DNA of 13,252 bases. It comes from CAYFZR01 sp046760505 [NCBI: Candidatus Hydrothermarchaeota archaeon] (GTDB taxonomy: Archaea; CAYFZR01). The DNA lies in contig JBHIEG010000039.1 in the NCBI GenBank assembly GCA_046760505.1, positions 1 through 13,252 on the forward strand, written 5' to 3'. Under the pieces are notes generated by a model. The model was not told the origin of the DNA and ran no database searches. It saw only the letters and a program-made list of their open reading frames with translations. This document shows, in pieces, positions 1 to 5,241 of the stretch; within the stretch, counting starts at the first letter, position 1, and each line of letters starts with the position of its first letter. The translations under genes were made by a program, and so were the position numbers.

Positions 1-75
1 GGCTCATGTAAAAGTACTCATTTAGCTTAGTTAATTCTCATTCATTTTTCAGCATCTAAAAGCAGGTGATAAAGA
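1..75. other. Left-edge intergenic stretch
   Basis: A+T-rich sequence downstream of the thioredoxin-like gene. It holds a run of five T at 45-49 on the plus strand, which could end a plus-strand transcript coming from outside the window, and a run of four T on the minus strand just after the thioredoxin-like stop. No gene or clear structure was seen. Confidence 0.4.
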
Positions 76-330
76 TTAGATCTTGCTGTTGATTGCCTCG
101 ATGAGGCTTTTCTTGTCGGGCCTTCCGACAAATTCTACGGTTCCGTTTATTGCAACGGTTGGAACCGCATATATTCCGTATTTCGATACCTTTGAAGGCT
201 GCTCTGACACGTCGATTATCTCGATTTCTGTCTCATTTCTCAATTCTTTCACAACACTCTTCACAAACTCTATGGTTGGATCACAATAGGGACAATCTGA
301 AGACTTAAATATCTCTATCTTAACTGGCAT
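76..330 (-). CDS. Small thioredoxin/glutaredoxin-like protein
   Basis: An 84-residue protein of the short archaeal thioredoxin-fold group, expected to act as a cytoplasmic dithiol/disulfide oxidoreductase. The first beta strand (residues 3-8) leads into the active-site motif C13-P-Y-C16; the cis-proline is P57 in a V-P-T sequence, and a G-R-P turn precedes the last helix. The length fits the minimal fold (about 80-85 residues), with no signal peptide or membrane segment. The ATG start is supported by AGGTGA about 4 bases upstream (335-340) and a TATA box at 367-376. It lies downstream of ppcA on the same strand, 62 bases away, but appears to have its own promoter. The CPYC motif is glutaredoxin-like, whereas the small archaeal relatives include both thioredoxins and thiol-transferases, so the physiological partner is unknown. 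The fold assignment is secure; the exact role is not. Confidence 0.85.
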   Translation of the reverse strand: MPVKIEIFKSSDCPYCDPTIEFVKSVVKELRNETEIEIIDVSEQPSKVSKYGIYAVPTVAINGTVEFVGRPDKKSLIEAINSKI

Positions 331-334
331 TAGT

Positions 335-340
335 TCACCT
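335..340 (-). promoter_or_regulatory. Shine-Dalgarno site of the thioredoxin-like gene
   Basis: AGGTGA on the minus strand, four bases ahead of the ATG at 330. It matches the archaeal anti-SD and fixes the start. Confidence 0.75.
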
Positions 341-352
341 CGCTTGTGATTG

Positions 353-360
353 AAAAAAAA
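353..360 (-). terminator. T8 tract after ppcA
   Basis: Eight consecutive T on the minus strand, 33 bases past the ppcA stop. Poly-T tracts are the usual archaeal termination signal. It lies between the TATA box and the start of the thioredoxin-like gene, so it would end ppcA transcripts just before or at the next transcript's start. Inference from sequence only. Confidence 0.45.
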
Positions 361-366
361 TTCTCT

Positions 367-376
367 TATTTATATC
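367..376 (-). promoter_or_regulatory. TATA box of the thioredoxin-like gene
   Basis: ATATAAATA-type element on the minus strand, about 37-46 bases ahead of the ATG. Transcription would start near 345, giving a short leader that contains the Shine-Dalgarno site. Confidence 0.6.
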
Positions 377-392
377 TTACGAGCACCCAACC

Positions 393-1853
393 TCATCCTA
401 AAAATCTTCTCAAATTTGCCGCTCTCAGAACGTATTCTCCCAGATATTCTTTTTTGACCTTTCTTAATGAACTCAAGATATAACTTGTTATTTCTTCGTG
501 TTCTCCATTGGTTTCGTAATCTGTAAGTTCACCTACTCTTATTTCCTGAGATTTTGGTAATAAACTCAGTGATTCTTGATTAAAATATTTGAGGGCGTCC
601 CTTAAATCATTCTCGAAATTTACATAGGCTTTCTTAACAAATTGGAGATCATTCTCATCTAAAGCGTTCAAACCCAAGATTTCTGGTGGCAAACCTATAG
701 AATACAGAGCAGCAGTAAATTTTATCGCTCTTGGAAGTTTAACCCCTTCAACATCTCTCGAATAACCGAATAAGCCTATATGTAACTTTCTTTTTCTTCT
801 GCTTGGCACATAATTTGCAATCTCGTTGATTACTGGTGCCAAGACCATTATCTGTTTCCTATATTCTTGTGAATATTTCTTAATTATTTCAAGACATATT
901 TCTTCATCTACTTCTTGCGGAGAATTTCTTTTCTTCCTCTGCATCTTTCTTATTGCTTCTCTGACCTCTTCTGGAGGATTGTCATACTTGAATGCGGATT
1001 GAATGGTGAATGTATGGGCGCTTGGATATTCTTTTCCAACCATTTCAACTGTTTGTGGTCTGAGGTTGCCTCTGAACGGGGCTGATCCAACTCCGACGAT
1101 AGGATAAATTTCAACCCCGATTTCCTTTGACAATCTTTCTAACCTTTGGAGAGCAATTTTATTTAGGAGAACTGCGCTAACCAACCCATAATTCAACGCA
1201 GGATCTGACCTTGCTAGGAAAACTCTTTGATACTCTACATTTTTGTCCTCCAGATACTCTTTGGTTATACCATGGGCGTTGAGCATGTGTTCCATGTCTT
1301 CAAAGAGAGGTATAACATTGATTCTTTCTGGCTTAAATTCTCCAATCCATTCAGCTATTGTTATATCTCTCTTTTTTAAAGATTTATTCTGTTTTCCTAC
1401 GACAAAATCACAGTAATACCTGTAAACTCTGTCAATACATCTTGATGAATCAGTCATTGGCAGGATAACTTCAAATATCGGCGGGATATCATCCTTATAG
1501 AATAATTTGGCAGCATCGAATGATCTGGGAATGCTCTCCAATGTTTCCAGTAATATCTTTGCTTCAGATTTTTCTACGCTTGGATTTGGTACCCTCAAAG
1601 TTATGAATATGTCCTTTCCTAATTTCTTGTTCCTGAAAAAGGATTCATACTTTGTCAATAGTTTTTTAACAACGTAGTTGTCCACTTCTTTGCCCTCGCA
1701 ATCCCACATTTGCTCATCGCACCCTAAGTGAGAGAATACATAATATGCTTCCTGTATTTCGTCCTCTCCACCAAGTTCAGTATTTTCCGCAAAGAAAGGA
1801 GGGTTCACGTTATCTGGGTGTTGTGTACTCATACACTTAGGTACCTTTGGCAT
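393..1853 (-). CDS. ppcA: Phosphoenolpyruvate carboxylase, archaeal type
   Basis: Catalyses PEP + bicarbonate to oxaloacetate + phosphate, the anaplerotic entry to the (often incomplete) citrate cycle. The 486-residue length is that of the archaeal family, about half the bacterial/plant enzyme. Family signatures seen are the N-terminal M-S-T-Q-H-P-D-N (residues 8-15), a G-G-E-D-E segment near residue 30, the loop G-S-A-P-F-R-G near residue 255, and F-G-Y-S-R-D-V-E-G with L-P-R-A-I-K-F-T-A-A-L-Y towards residues 360-380. I chose the ATG at 1853 (MPKVPKCMSTQ) because family members begin this way; an in-frame TTG at 1862 would add three residues. A TATA box lies 30-38 bases upstream and there is no Shine-Dalgarno, so the message is probably leaderless or nearly so. 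The promoter is flanked by a 7-base inverted repeat. It supplies oxaloacetate from PEP, complementing the pyruvate synthase genes nearby. Confidence 0.96.
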   Translation of the reverse strand: MPKVPKCMSTQHPDNVNPPFFAENTELGGEDEIQEAYYVFSHLGCDEQMWDCEGKEVDNYVVKKLLTKYESFFRNKKLGKDIFITLRVPNPSVEKSEAKILLETLESIPRSFDAAKLFYKDDIPPIFEVILPMTDSSRCIDRVYRYYCDFVVGKQNKSLKKRDITIAEWIGEFKPERINVIPLFEDMEHMLNAHGITKEYLEDKNVEYQRVFLARSDPALNYGLVSAVLLNKIALQRLERLSKEIGVEIYPIVGVGSAPFRGNLRPQTVEMVGKEYPSAHTFTIQSAFKYDNPPEEVREAIRKMQRKKRNSPQEVDEEICLEIIKKYSQEYRKQIMVLAPVINEIANYVPSRRKRKLHIGLFGYSRDVEGVKLPRAIKFTAALYSIGLPPEILGLNALDENDLQFVKKAYVNFENDLRDALKYFNQESLSLLPKSQEIRVGELTDYETNGEHEEITSYILSSLRKVKKEYLGEYVLRAANLRRFLG

Positions 1854-1869
1854 TTCAATCAATCTTATC

Positions 1870-1910
1870 GGTTATTTTCAATACTTATAAACTTTCAAAA
1901 ATCAATAACC
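1870..1910 (-). promoter_or_regulatory. ppcA promoter: TATA box inside an inverted repeat
   Basis: On the minus strand a TTTATAAGT element (1883-1891) lies 30-38 bases ahead of the ppcA ATG. It is flanked by a perfect 7-base inverted repeat, GGTTATT at 1870-1876 and AATAACC at 1904-1910, one arm between TATA and start and one behind the TATA box. The TATA call is firm. Reading the repeat as an operator is inference. Confidence 0.55.
1897..1901 (-). terminator. T5 tract after tRNA-Trp
   Basis: Five T on the minus strand, 21 bases beyond the tRNA 3' end: a plausible weak terminator for the tRNA transcript, just upstream of the ppcA TATA box. Confidence 0.35.
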
Positions 1911-1921
1911 TAATTTCTTGA

Positions 1922-2041
1922 TGGGGGCACAGGGATTTGAACCCTGGTCCACGGATATCTCCGATCATCGAATAATCTCAGTACTCCAGAGGATTCCAAT
2001 CTCTGGAGTCCGTGATGATAGCCAGGCTACACCATGCCCCC
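1922..2041 (-). tRNA. tRNA-Trp (anticodon CCA) with a 46-base intron
   Basis: On the minus strand the exons fold as a cloverleaf: acceptor GGGGGCA/TGCCCCC, discriminator A at 1922, anticodon stem ACGGA/TCCGT, loop CTCCAGA with anticodon CCA (2004-2006), variable loop GGAC, T arm CAGGG/CCCTG with TTCAAAT. The D stem is short (about three pairs, one G-U). Joining 2003-2041 to 1922-1956 gives 74 nucleotides. CCA is not encoded and must be added. The intron lies between positions 37 and 38, the canonical archaeal site. An archaeal promoter sits upstream. A73 and anticodon CCA agree with tryptophan identity. Confidence 0.95.
1957..2002 (-). ncRNA. tRNA-Trp intron with box D'/C'-like guide for C34 methylation
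   Basis: The splice site is a textbook bulge-helix-bulge: exon CTCC (positions 32-35) pairs with intron GGAG just before the 3' site, the bulges are AG|A and AT|A, and intron GATT pairs with GATC on the inner side. Inside the intron, CTCTGGAGT (1983-1991) is the exact complement of the anticodon-loop region ACTCCAGAG, followed after one base by CTGA (box D', 1978-1981) and, seven bases on, CGATGA (box C'-like, 1965-1970). The fifth base before CTGA pairs with C34, as the box C/D rule requires. Euryarchaeal tRNA-Trp introns are known to carry box C/D RNAs guiding methylation of C34 and U39; here I see only the C34 guide. There is no separate canonical box C, and the C' box has one mismatch. 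Confidence 0.75.
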
Positions 2042-2066
2042 GCGAATCCAAAGAAATCAATTCTCT

Positions 2067-2082
2067 TTTATATAACTTTCGT
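2067..2082 (-). promoter_or_regulatory. tRNA-Trp promoter (TATA box and BRE)
   Basis: On the minus strand CGAAAG (a purine-rich BRE-like hexamer, 2077-2082) precedes TTATATAAAA (2067-2076), centred about 31 bases before the tRNA 5' end. This is the expected spacing for an archaeal stable-RNA promoter. Confidence 0.8.
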
Positions 2083-2114
2083 GAAATTTATCTTATGGTT
2101 TTATTTTATGATTT

Positions 2115-2132
2115 CCACAAGATTGTGGTGAG
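2115..2132 (+). promoter_or_regulatory. Dyad overlapping the Shine-Dalgarno of the PH-domain gene
   Basis: GGTGAG at 2127-2132 sits seven bases ahead of the ATG at 2140 and is a good Shine-Dalgarno. Its first two G also form the end of a perfect dyad CCACAA-GA-TTGTGG (2115-2128). As RNA this would be a short hairpin covering the edge of the ribosome site; as DNA it could be a protein site. The role is inference. Confidence 0.5.
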
Positions 2133-2139
2133 CTAAAAA

Positions 2140-2502
2140 ATGAATGATGAAAGATTGTTGGAGGTAAGAGCATCTTGGTGGAATTTCTTTTGGCACATAG
2201 CCTTCGCTTGGTTAATCATCCCGCTTGTTGTTGCCCTATGGAAGCGCGCTTCTCTCGTTTTTCGTGTCTATGAGGATAGAATTGTTCTTGAGAGGGGAGT
2301 TCTCTCGAAAGAAATAAAAGAGATATTCATTACGGACATTCGCACAATCGATGTAAGGCAGAGTTTCATCCAAAGGATTTTTAACATAGGTGACTTAATG
2401 ATCGCAACATCTGGAACATCAGGGTACGAAAGCATTGCATATGGTTTACCAGATCCAAAGGGCATCAAGGACGTGATCATAGCGCAACGCAGGAGTAAGT
2501 AG
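2140..2502 (+). CDS. Membrane-anchored bacterial-type PH domain protein (bPH2/YdbT-like)
   Basis: A 120-residue protein with one hydrophobic segment (about residues 16-34), preceded by the aromatic run W-W-N-F-F-W-H, followed by a pleckstrin-homology-like domain (about 37-116). Features of the bPH2 family are the strand pair around R-I-V-L-E-R-G-V-L (47-55), the D-I-R-T-I-D-V-R-Q-S stretch followed by R-I-F-N-I-G-D-L near residues 78-86, and D-P-K-G-I near the end. Family members usually carry two membrane helices and often repeat the domain; this copy is single and minimal. ATG 2140 is supported by GGTGAG upstream. It runs towards the SHOCT-like gene, with 43 bases between the stops. The biochemical function of the family is poorly known; a membrane-surface or envelope role is a guess. 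No cysteines or catalytic residues are evident. Confidence 0.8.
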   Translation: MNDERLLEVRASWWNFFWHIAFAWLIIPLVVALWKRASLVFRVYEDRIVLERGVLSKEIKEIFITDIRTIDVRQSFIQRIFNIGDLMIATSGTSGYESIAYGLPDPKGIKDVIIAQRRSK

Positions 2503-2545
2503 ATTAATTTATAGAGATAATAACCTATAGGGAACTCTATAAAGT
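2503..2545. other. Convergent intergenic spacer with small inverted repeats
   Basis: The 43 bases between two converging stops contain TATAG (2526-2530) and CTATA (2537-2541) as a 5-base inverted repeat. At the right edge, overlapping the end of the minus gene, is the perfect 13-base dyad AGCATT-T-AATGCT (2548-2560). These may help 3'-end formation on both strands; no long T tract is present. Confidence 0.35.
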
Positions 2546-3190
2546 CTAGCATTTAATGCTCTTCATTATCTCGAGTATTTTTTCGCTTTGGGGATAACCA
2601 ACTGCGTAATGAATCTTTTTTTCACAAACCCAAAACAAAGAGTAACCTTCTCTACCATTTTCAAAAACAACCTTGGAGAGGGTAGCATTCTTTCCTTCTT
2701 TAAAGATCAAAGTAGAGTTTAACTCTTCTTTTATGTCCAGATATCCAGCTAACCTGCTCTTGAAAATTTCCGGGTTATCGATGATGTTCATGGACACCTC
2801 GGTTATTGAGCTGTTGTGATTCGAAATTTTAAGAATTCTAATGCCGTAAAAATCTGTTTTAGCCATCCTCACACTCCAATCTTTCGGAACTATAACGTAA
2901 TTGTCCGGATTTTTTACATCACCTATTTTAGGATTTAGGTAAAAAATTAGGGAAATTGACGCAATACAAAATAGGATTATCATTCCAAAGAAGAAGAAAG
3001 AAAGAATCCTTATCCAGTTTCTTTTTTCTTTAAAAAGAACTTTTGGTCTTTCATAGGAATTTTCTTCGATTCCTAGTTTATCTAGGATCTCCCTTCTCCT
3101 TCTTTCATATTCCTCATCAGAGATCTTGCCTAGTTCATAGTACGTCGTTAGTTGATCTAGTTCCATCCTTAATCTTTCTTCTTCTTCCAT
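2546..3190 (-). CDS. SHOCT-like membrane protein with an outer C-terminal domain
   Basis: A 214-residue protein of unknown function with three visible parts. Residues 9-40 resemble a SHOCT module (L-x-x-L-x-x-x-Y-E-x-G-K-I-S-D-E-E-Y followed by a basic helix ending L-D-K-L-G). Residues 60-85 form a single membrane helix after a basic stretch. Residues 95-214 are a polar domain that begins Y-V-I-V-P-K-D-W-S and ends I-M-K-S-I-K-C, a pattern like PsbP/DUF1795-type domains (tentative). This domain has three N-x-S/T sequons (N126, N158, N168) and two cysteines (C189, C214) able to form a disulfide, consistent with it lying outside the cell and the SHOCT end inside. The ATG at 3190 has no Shine-Dalgarno, but a TATA box lies 25-32 bases upstream, so translation is probably leaderless. 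SHOCT modules are more often C-terminal; here it is N-terminal. Topology is inferred. Confidence 0.75.
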   Translation of the reverse strand: MEEEERLRMELDQLTTYYELGKISDEEYERRRREILDKLGIEENSYERPKVLFKEKRNWIRILSFFFFGMIILFCIASISLIFYLNPKIGDVKNPDNYVIVPKDWSVRMAKTDFYGIRILKISNHNSSITEVSMNIIDNPEIFKSRLAGYLDIKEELNSTLIFKEGKNATLSKVVFENGREGYSLFWVCEKKIHYAVGYPQSEKILEIMKSIKC

Positions 3191-3212
3191 GAAATTAGAA
3201 TGTGCACAATTA

Positions 3213-3222
3213 GTATAAATAA
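3213..3222 (-). promoter_or_regulatory. TATA box of the SHOCT-like gene
   Basis: ATTATTTATA on the minus strand, about 23-32 bases before the ATG at 3190, which suits a leaderless start. An 8-base palindrome TGTGCACA (3201-3208) lies between it and the start. Confidence 0.5.
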
Positions 3223-3239
3223 TATGATCCAGACTTAAG

Positions 3240-3263
3240 TATCACTTTTATAATAGAGTGATA
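3240..3263 (+). promoter_or_regulatory. por operon promoter: TATA box within a 24-base perfect dyad
   Basis: TATCACT (3240-3246) and AGTGATA (3257-3263) are perfect inverted arms around a 10-base spacer containing TTTATAATA (3247-3255), the only good TATA box before porG. Transcription would start near 3276, leaving a leader of about 50 bases up to the porG ATG. A protein binding this dyad would compete with TBP, so it looks like a repressor operator. The sequence is certain, the role inferred. Confidence 0.65.
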
Positions 3264-3310
3264 AATGAGTAATGGATTGTGGAGGAGTAAGTTAAAGAAA
3301 CAGGTTAAAA

Positions 3311-3316
3311 AGGTGA
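3311..3316 (+). promoter_or_regulatory. Shine-Dalgarno deciding the porG start
   Basis: AGGTGA, eight bases ahead of ATG 3325. It favours this start over the in-frame ATG at 3265, which lies upstream of the expected transcription start. Confidence 0.75.
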
Positions 3317-3324
3317 AGGACGCC

Positions 3325-3849
3325 ATGATAGAGTTAAGGTTTCATGGGAGAGGAGGACAAGGGGCTGTAACCGCTGCTTCACTTTTGGTTTCCGCAGCCA
3401 TTGAAGAGGGAAGATATGCACAAGCGGTACCTAGTTTCGGACCAGAGAGGAGAGGTGCTCCGGTAGAAAGCTATGTGCGCATTTCAGACGAACCTATACT
3501 CGCAAGATACGATGTTTTGGAACCTGAGTACGTAATAGTACTTGATCCCACCTTGCTGAACGTTGTAGATTATAGGAAGGGATTAAAGGAAGGTGGAATG
3601 CCTATATTAAACCTTCCTACAAGACCCAATGAAAAAGGGGTTGCATGGGTAAATGCTACCGATCTTGCCAACGAGATTCTCGGAAAACCCATAACAAATA
3701 CGGCCATGTTAGGTGCTTTACTAAAGGTAAAGCGTCTTGTCAATTCTAGATCCTTGAGAAAGGCCATAAAGGACCAGTTTCCTGGTAAACTTGGCGAAAA
3801 AAATTGTAATTTAATAAGAAAAGCCTATAAGGAGACTGAAATACTATGA
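3325..3849 (+). CDS. porG: Pyruvate:ferredoxin oxidoreductase, gamma subunit
   Basis: Gamma subunit (also called PorC) of the four-subunit enzyme that interconverts pyruvate + CoA and acetyl-CoA + CO2 using ferredoxin, in the cytoplasm. The 174-residue protein opens with M-I-E-L-R-F-H-G-R-G-G-Q-G (G-R-G-G-Q-G at 8-13), the family signature, and has the conserved F-G-P-E-R-R-G-A-P-V segment near residue 40-50, which belongs to the CoA-handling domain. I chose ATG 3325 because it gives the normal family N-terminus and has AGGTGA eight bases upstream; an ATG at 3265 would add 20 basic residues not typical of the family. Its stop overlaps the porD start (ATGA). First gene of a por operon in the order gamma-delta-alpha-beta. 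Gamma subunits can be shared among 2-oxoacid oxidoreductases, but only one alpha/beta pair is present here. Confidence 0.93.
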   Translation: MIELRFHGRGGQGAVTAASLLVSAAIEEGRYAQAVPSFGPERRGAPVESYVRISDEPILARYDVLEPEYVIVLDPTLLNVVDYRKGLKEGGMPILNLPTRPNEKGVAWVNATDLANEILGKPITNTAMLGALLKVKRLVNSRSLRKAIKDQFPGKLGEKNCNLIRKAYKETEIL

Positions 3850-4127
3850 GTTGGAGAGAATTGCCAATTGGTGCTGTAATAAAGGGAGGAGCAACATCTT
3901 TGGTAAATAAGACAGGTTCTTGGAGAACAATGCGTCCGGTAATTATGTACGATAAATGCACAGACTGCGGTATATGCTGGCTTTACTGTCCTGATTCTGC
4001 CATAAGAAAAACAGAAAAGGGAAATTATGAAATAGACTACGAGTACTGCAAAGGATGTCAAATTTGCGCTGCAGAATGTCGTGTTGGCGCAATAGAAACT
4101 GTTGCGGAGGAATATAAAAGTGATTAA
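3846..4127 (+). CDS. porD: Pyruvate:ferredoxin oxidoreductase, delta (ferredoxin-like) subunit
   Basis: A 93-residue subunit with two [4Fe-4S] binding motifs: C38, C41, C44, C48-P and C68, C71, C74, C78. It carries electrons from the TPP/cluster centre of the alpha-beta pair to external ferredoxin. The N-terminal 30 residues (W-R-E-L-P-I-G-A-V, G-S-W-R-T-M-R-P) match the usual delta-subunit lead-in. The second cluster ends C78-R where most ferredoxin motifs have C-P. All eight ligands are present, so both clusters should form. Start and stop overlap the neighbouring genes (4 bases with porG, 8 with porA), suggesting translational coupling and equal stoichiometry. Confidence 0.93.
   Translation: MSWRELPIGAVIKGGATSLVNKTGSWRTMRPVIMYDKCTDCGICWLYCPDSAIRKTEKGNYEIDYEYCKGCQICAAECRVGAIETVAEEYKSD
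4106..4110 (+). promoter_or_regulatory. Shine-Dalgarno deciding the porA GTG start
   Basis: GGAGG inside the end of porD, nine bases ahead of GTG 4120. It supports GTG 4120 over the in-frame TTG at 4102. Confidence 0.7.
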
Positions 4128-5241
4128 GCCATTGACAGGTAATTATGCAGTAGCAGAAGCCGTCAAACTCTGTGATGTAGATGTTATCGCTGCCTACCCT
4201 ATAACACCATCTACCCAGATGGTAGAGAGGATTTCAGAAATGGTGGCAAATGGAGAAATTGATGCTGAATTCATACCTGTAGAATCCGAACACAGTGCGA
4301 TGAGCGCCTGCATAGGGGCTTCTTCAACTGGTGCGAGAGTATTCACTGGAACCGCTTCTCAGGGTCTTGCATTGATGCACGAAATGCTATTCGTTGCCTC
4401 GGGAATGAGACTCCCGATCGTTATGGGGGTTGGAAACAGGGCACTTTCTGCGCCACTTAGCATTTGGTGCGACCATAATGATACTTTGGCTCAAAGAGAT
4501 TCCGGATGGATACAATTTTATGCTGAGAACTCTCAAGAGGCTCTAGATCTTATATTCATAGCGTATAGAACTGCTGAGCATCATGAGGTGCAGTTGCCTG
4601 CTATGGTCTGTTTAGATGGATTCATACTCACTCACACGGTAGATAGGGTAAATGTACCTGAAAAAGAACTGGTTGATTCTTTCTTGCCCCCAAGAGATCC
4701 TATATATACGGTAAATCCTGAAGTCCCAACCACTATGGGTGCGTATGCGTTTCCAAGCCATTACTTTGAGTTCAGGAGGCAGCAGGAGGAAGGAATGAGA
4801 AATGCAAAGAAATTGCTTCCAGAATTTACCAAAGAGTTCCTAAAAATATTTGAGAGAAAATACGGATTCTTTGAGATTCTAAATCCAGAGGCAGAAACTT
4901 TCTTTTTTGCAATGGGTTCCTCATGCACGACAATGAAAGGCTTAATTCAGGGGAAGGATGATCTCGGATTGTTAAAGTTAACAGTTTTCAGACCTTTTCC
5001 CTATGAGGAACTGGAGAAGGCTCTAAAAAGCGCTGAAAGGGTGATAGTAGTGGATAGAGATATTGCACCAGGAGCACAAGGTGCCATTCTATATGGAGAG
5101 GTAAGGAATGCACTGTACGAGACAGGAGTAGATGTTATCAACGTGATAACAGGCCTAGGTGGAAGAGACATTAGACCTGATATACTTGAAAAGGCGCTCA
5201 AATTGGAAAAAGGAGTACACTTTTTGGGGTTGAGAGAATGA
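4120..5241 (+). CDS. porA: Pyruvate:ferredoxin oxidoreductase, alpha subunit
   Basis: The 373-residue alpha subunit carries the pyrimidine-binding half of the thiamine diphosphate site. The family lead-in L-T-G-N-Y-A-V-A-E-A-V-K is followed by Y-P-I-T-P-S-T-Q (26-33), the conserved glutamate of E-S-E-H-S-A (E57), G-T-A-S-Q-G-L (77-83), and R-A-L-S-A-P-L-S-I-W with D-S-G-W-I-Q-F-Y, which resemble PorA of pyruvate enzymes more than 2-oxoglutarate ones. The C-terminal domain has F-R-P-F-P and G-L-G-G-R-D-I. The start is GTG 4120, preceded by GGAGG; an upstream in-frame TTG (4102) would add six residues and lacks support. It overlaps porD by 8 bases and porB by 4. Pyruvate as substrate is inferred from sequence resemblance; 2-oxoisovalerate is the main alternative. 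Confidence 0.93.
   Translation: MIKPLTGNYAVAEAVKLCDVDVIAAYPITPSTQMVERISEMVANGEIDAEFIPVESEHSAMSACIGASSTGARVFTGTASQGLALMHEMLFVASGMRLPIVMGVGNRALSAPLSIWCDHNDTLAQRDSGWIQFYAENSQEALDLIFIAYRTAEHHEVQLPAMVCLDGFILTHTVDRVNVPEKELVDSFLPPRDPIYTVNPEVPTTMGAYAFPSHYFEFRRQQEEGMRNAKKLLPEFTKEFLKIFERKYGFFEILNPEAETFFFAMGSSCTTMKGLIQGKDDLGLLKLTVFRPFPYEELEKALKSAERVIVVDRDIAPGAQGAILYGEVRNALYETGVDVINVITGLGGRDIRPDILEKALKLEKGVHFLGLRE

Noticed and set aside
1918-2136. Plus-strand open frame of 72 codons across the tRNA-Trp
   Set aside because: It is antisense to an obvious tRNA and has no family resemblance or Shine-Dalgarno; the M-G-A-Q-G-F-E-P start is the usual false translation of tRNA 3' ends.
3265-3324. Upstream ATG extension of porG by 20 residues
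   Set aside because: It lies only about 14 bases past the TATA box, upstream of the expected transcription start, and the family N-terminus plus AGGTGA point to 3325.
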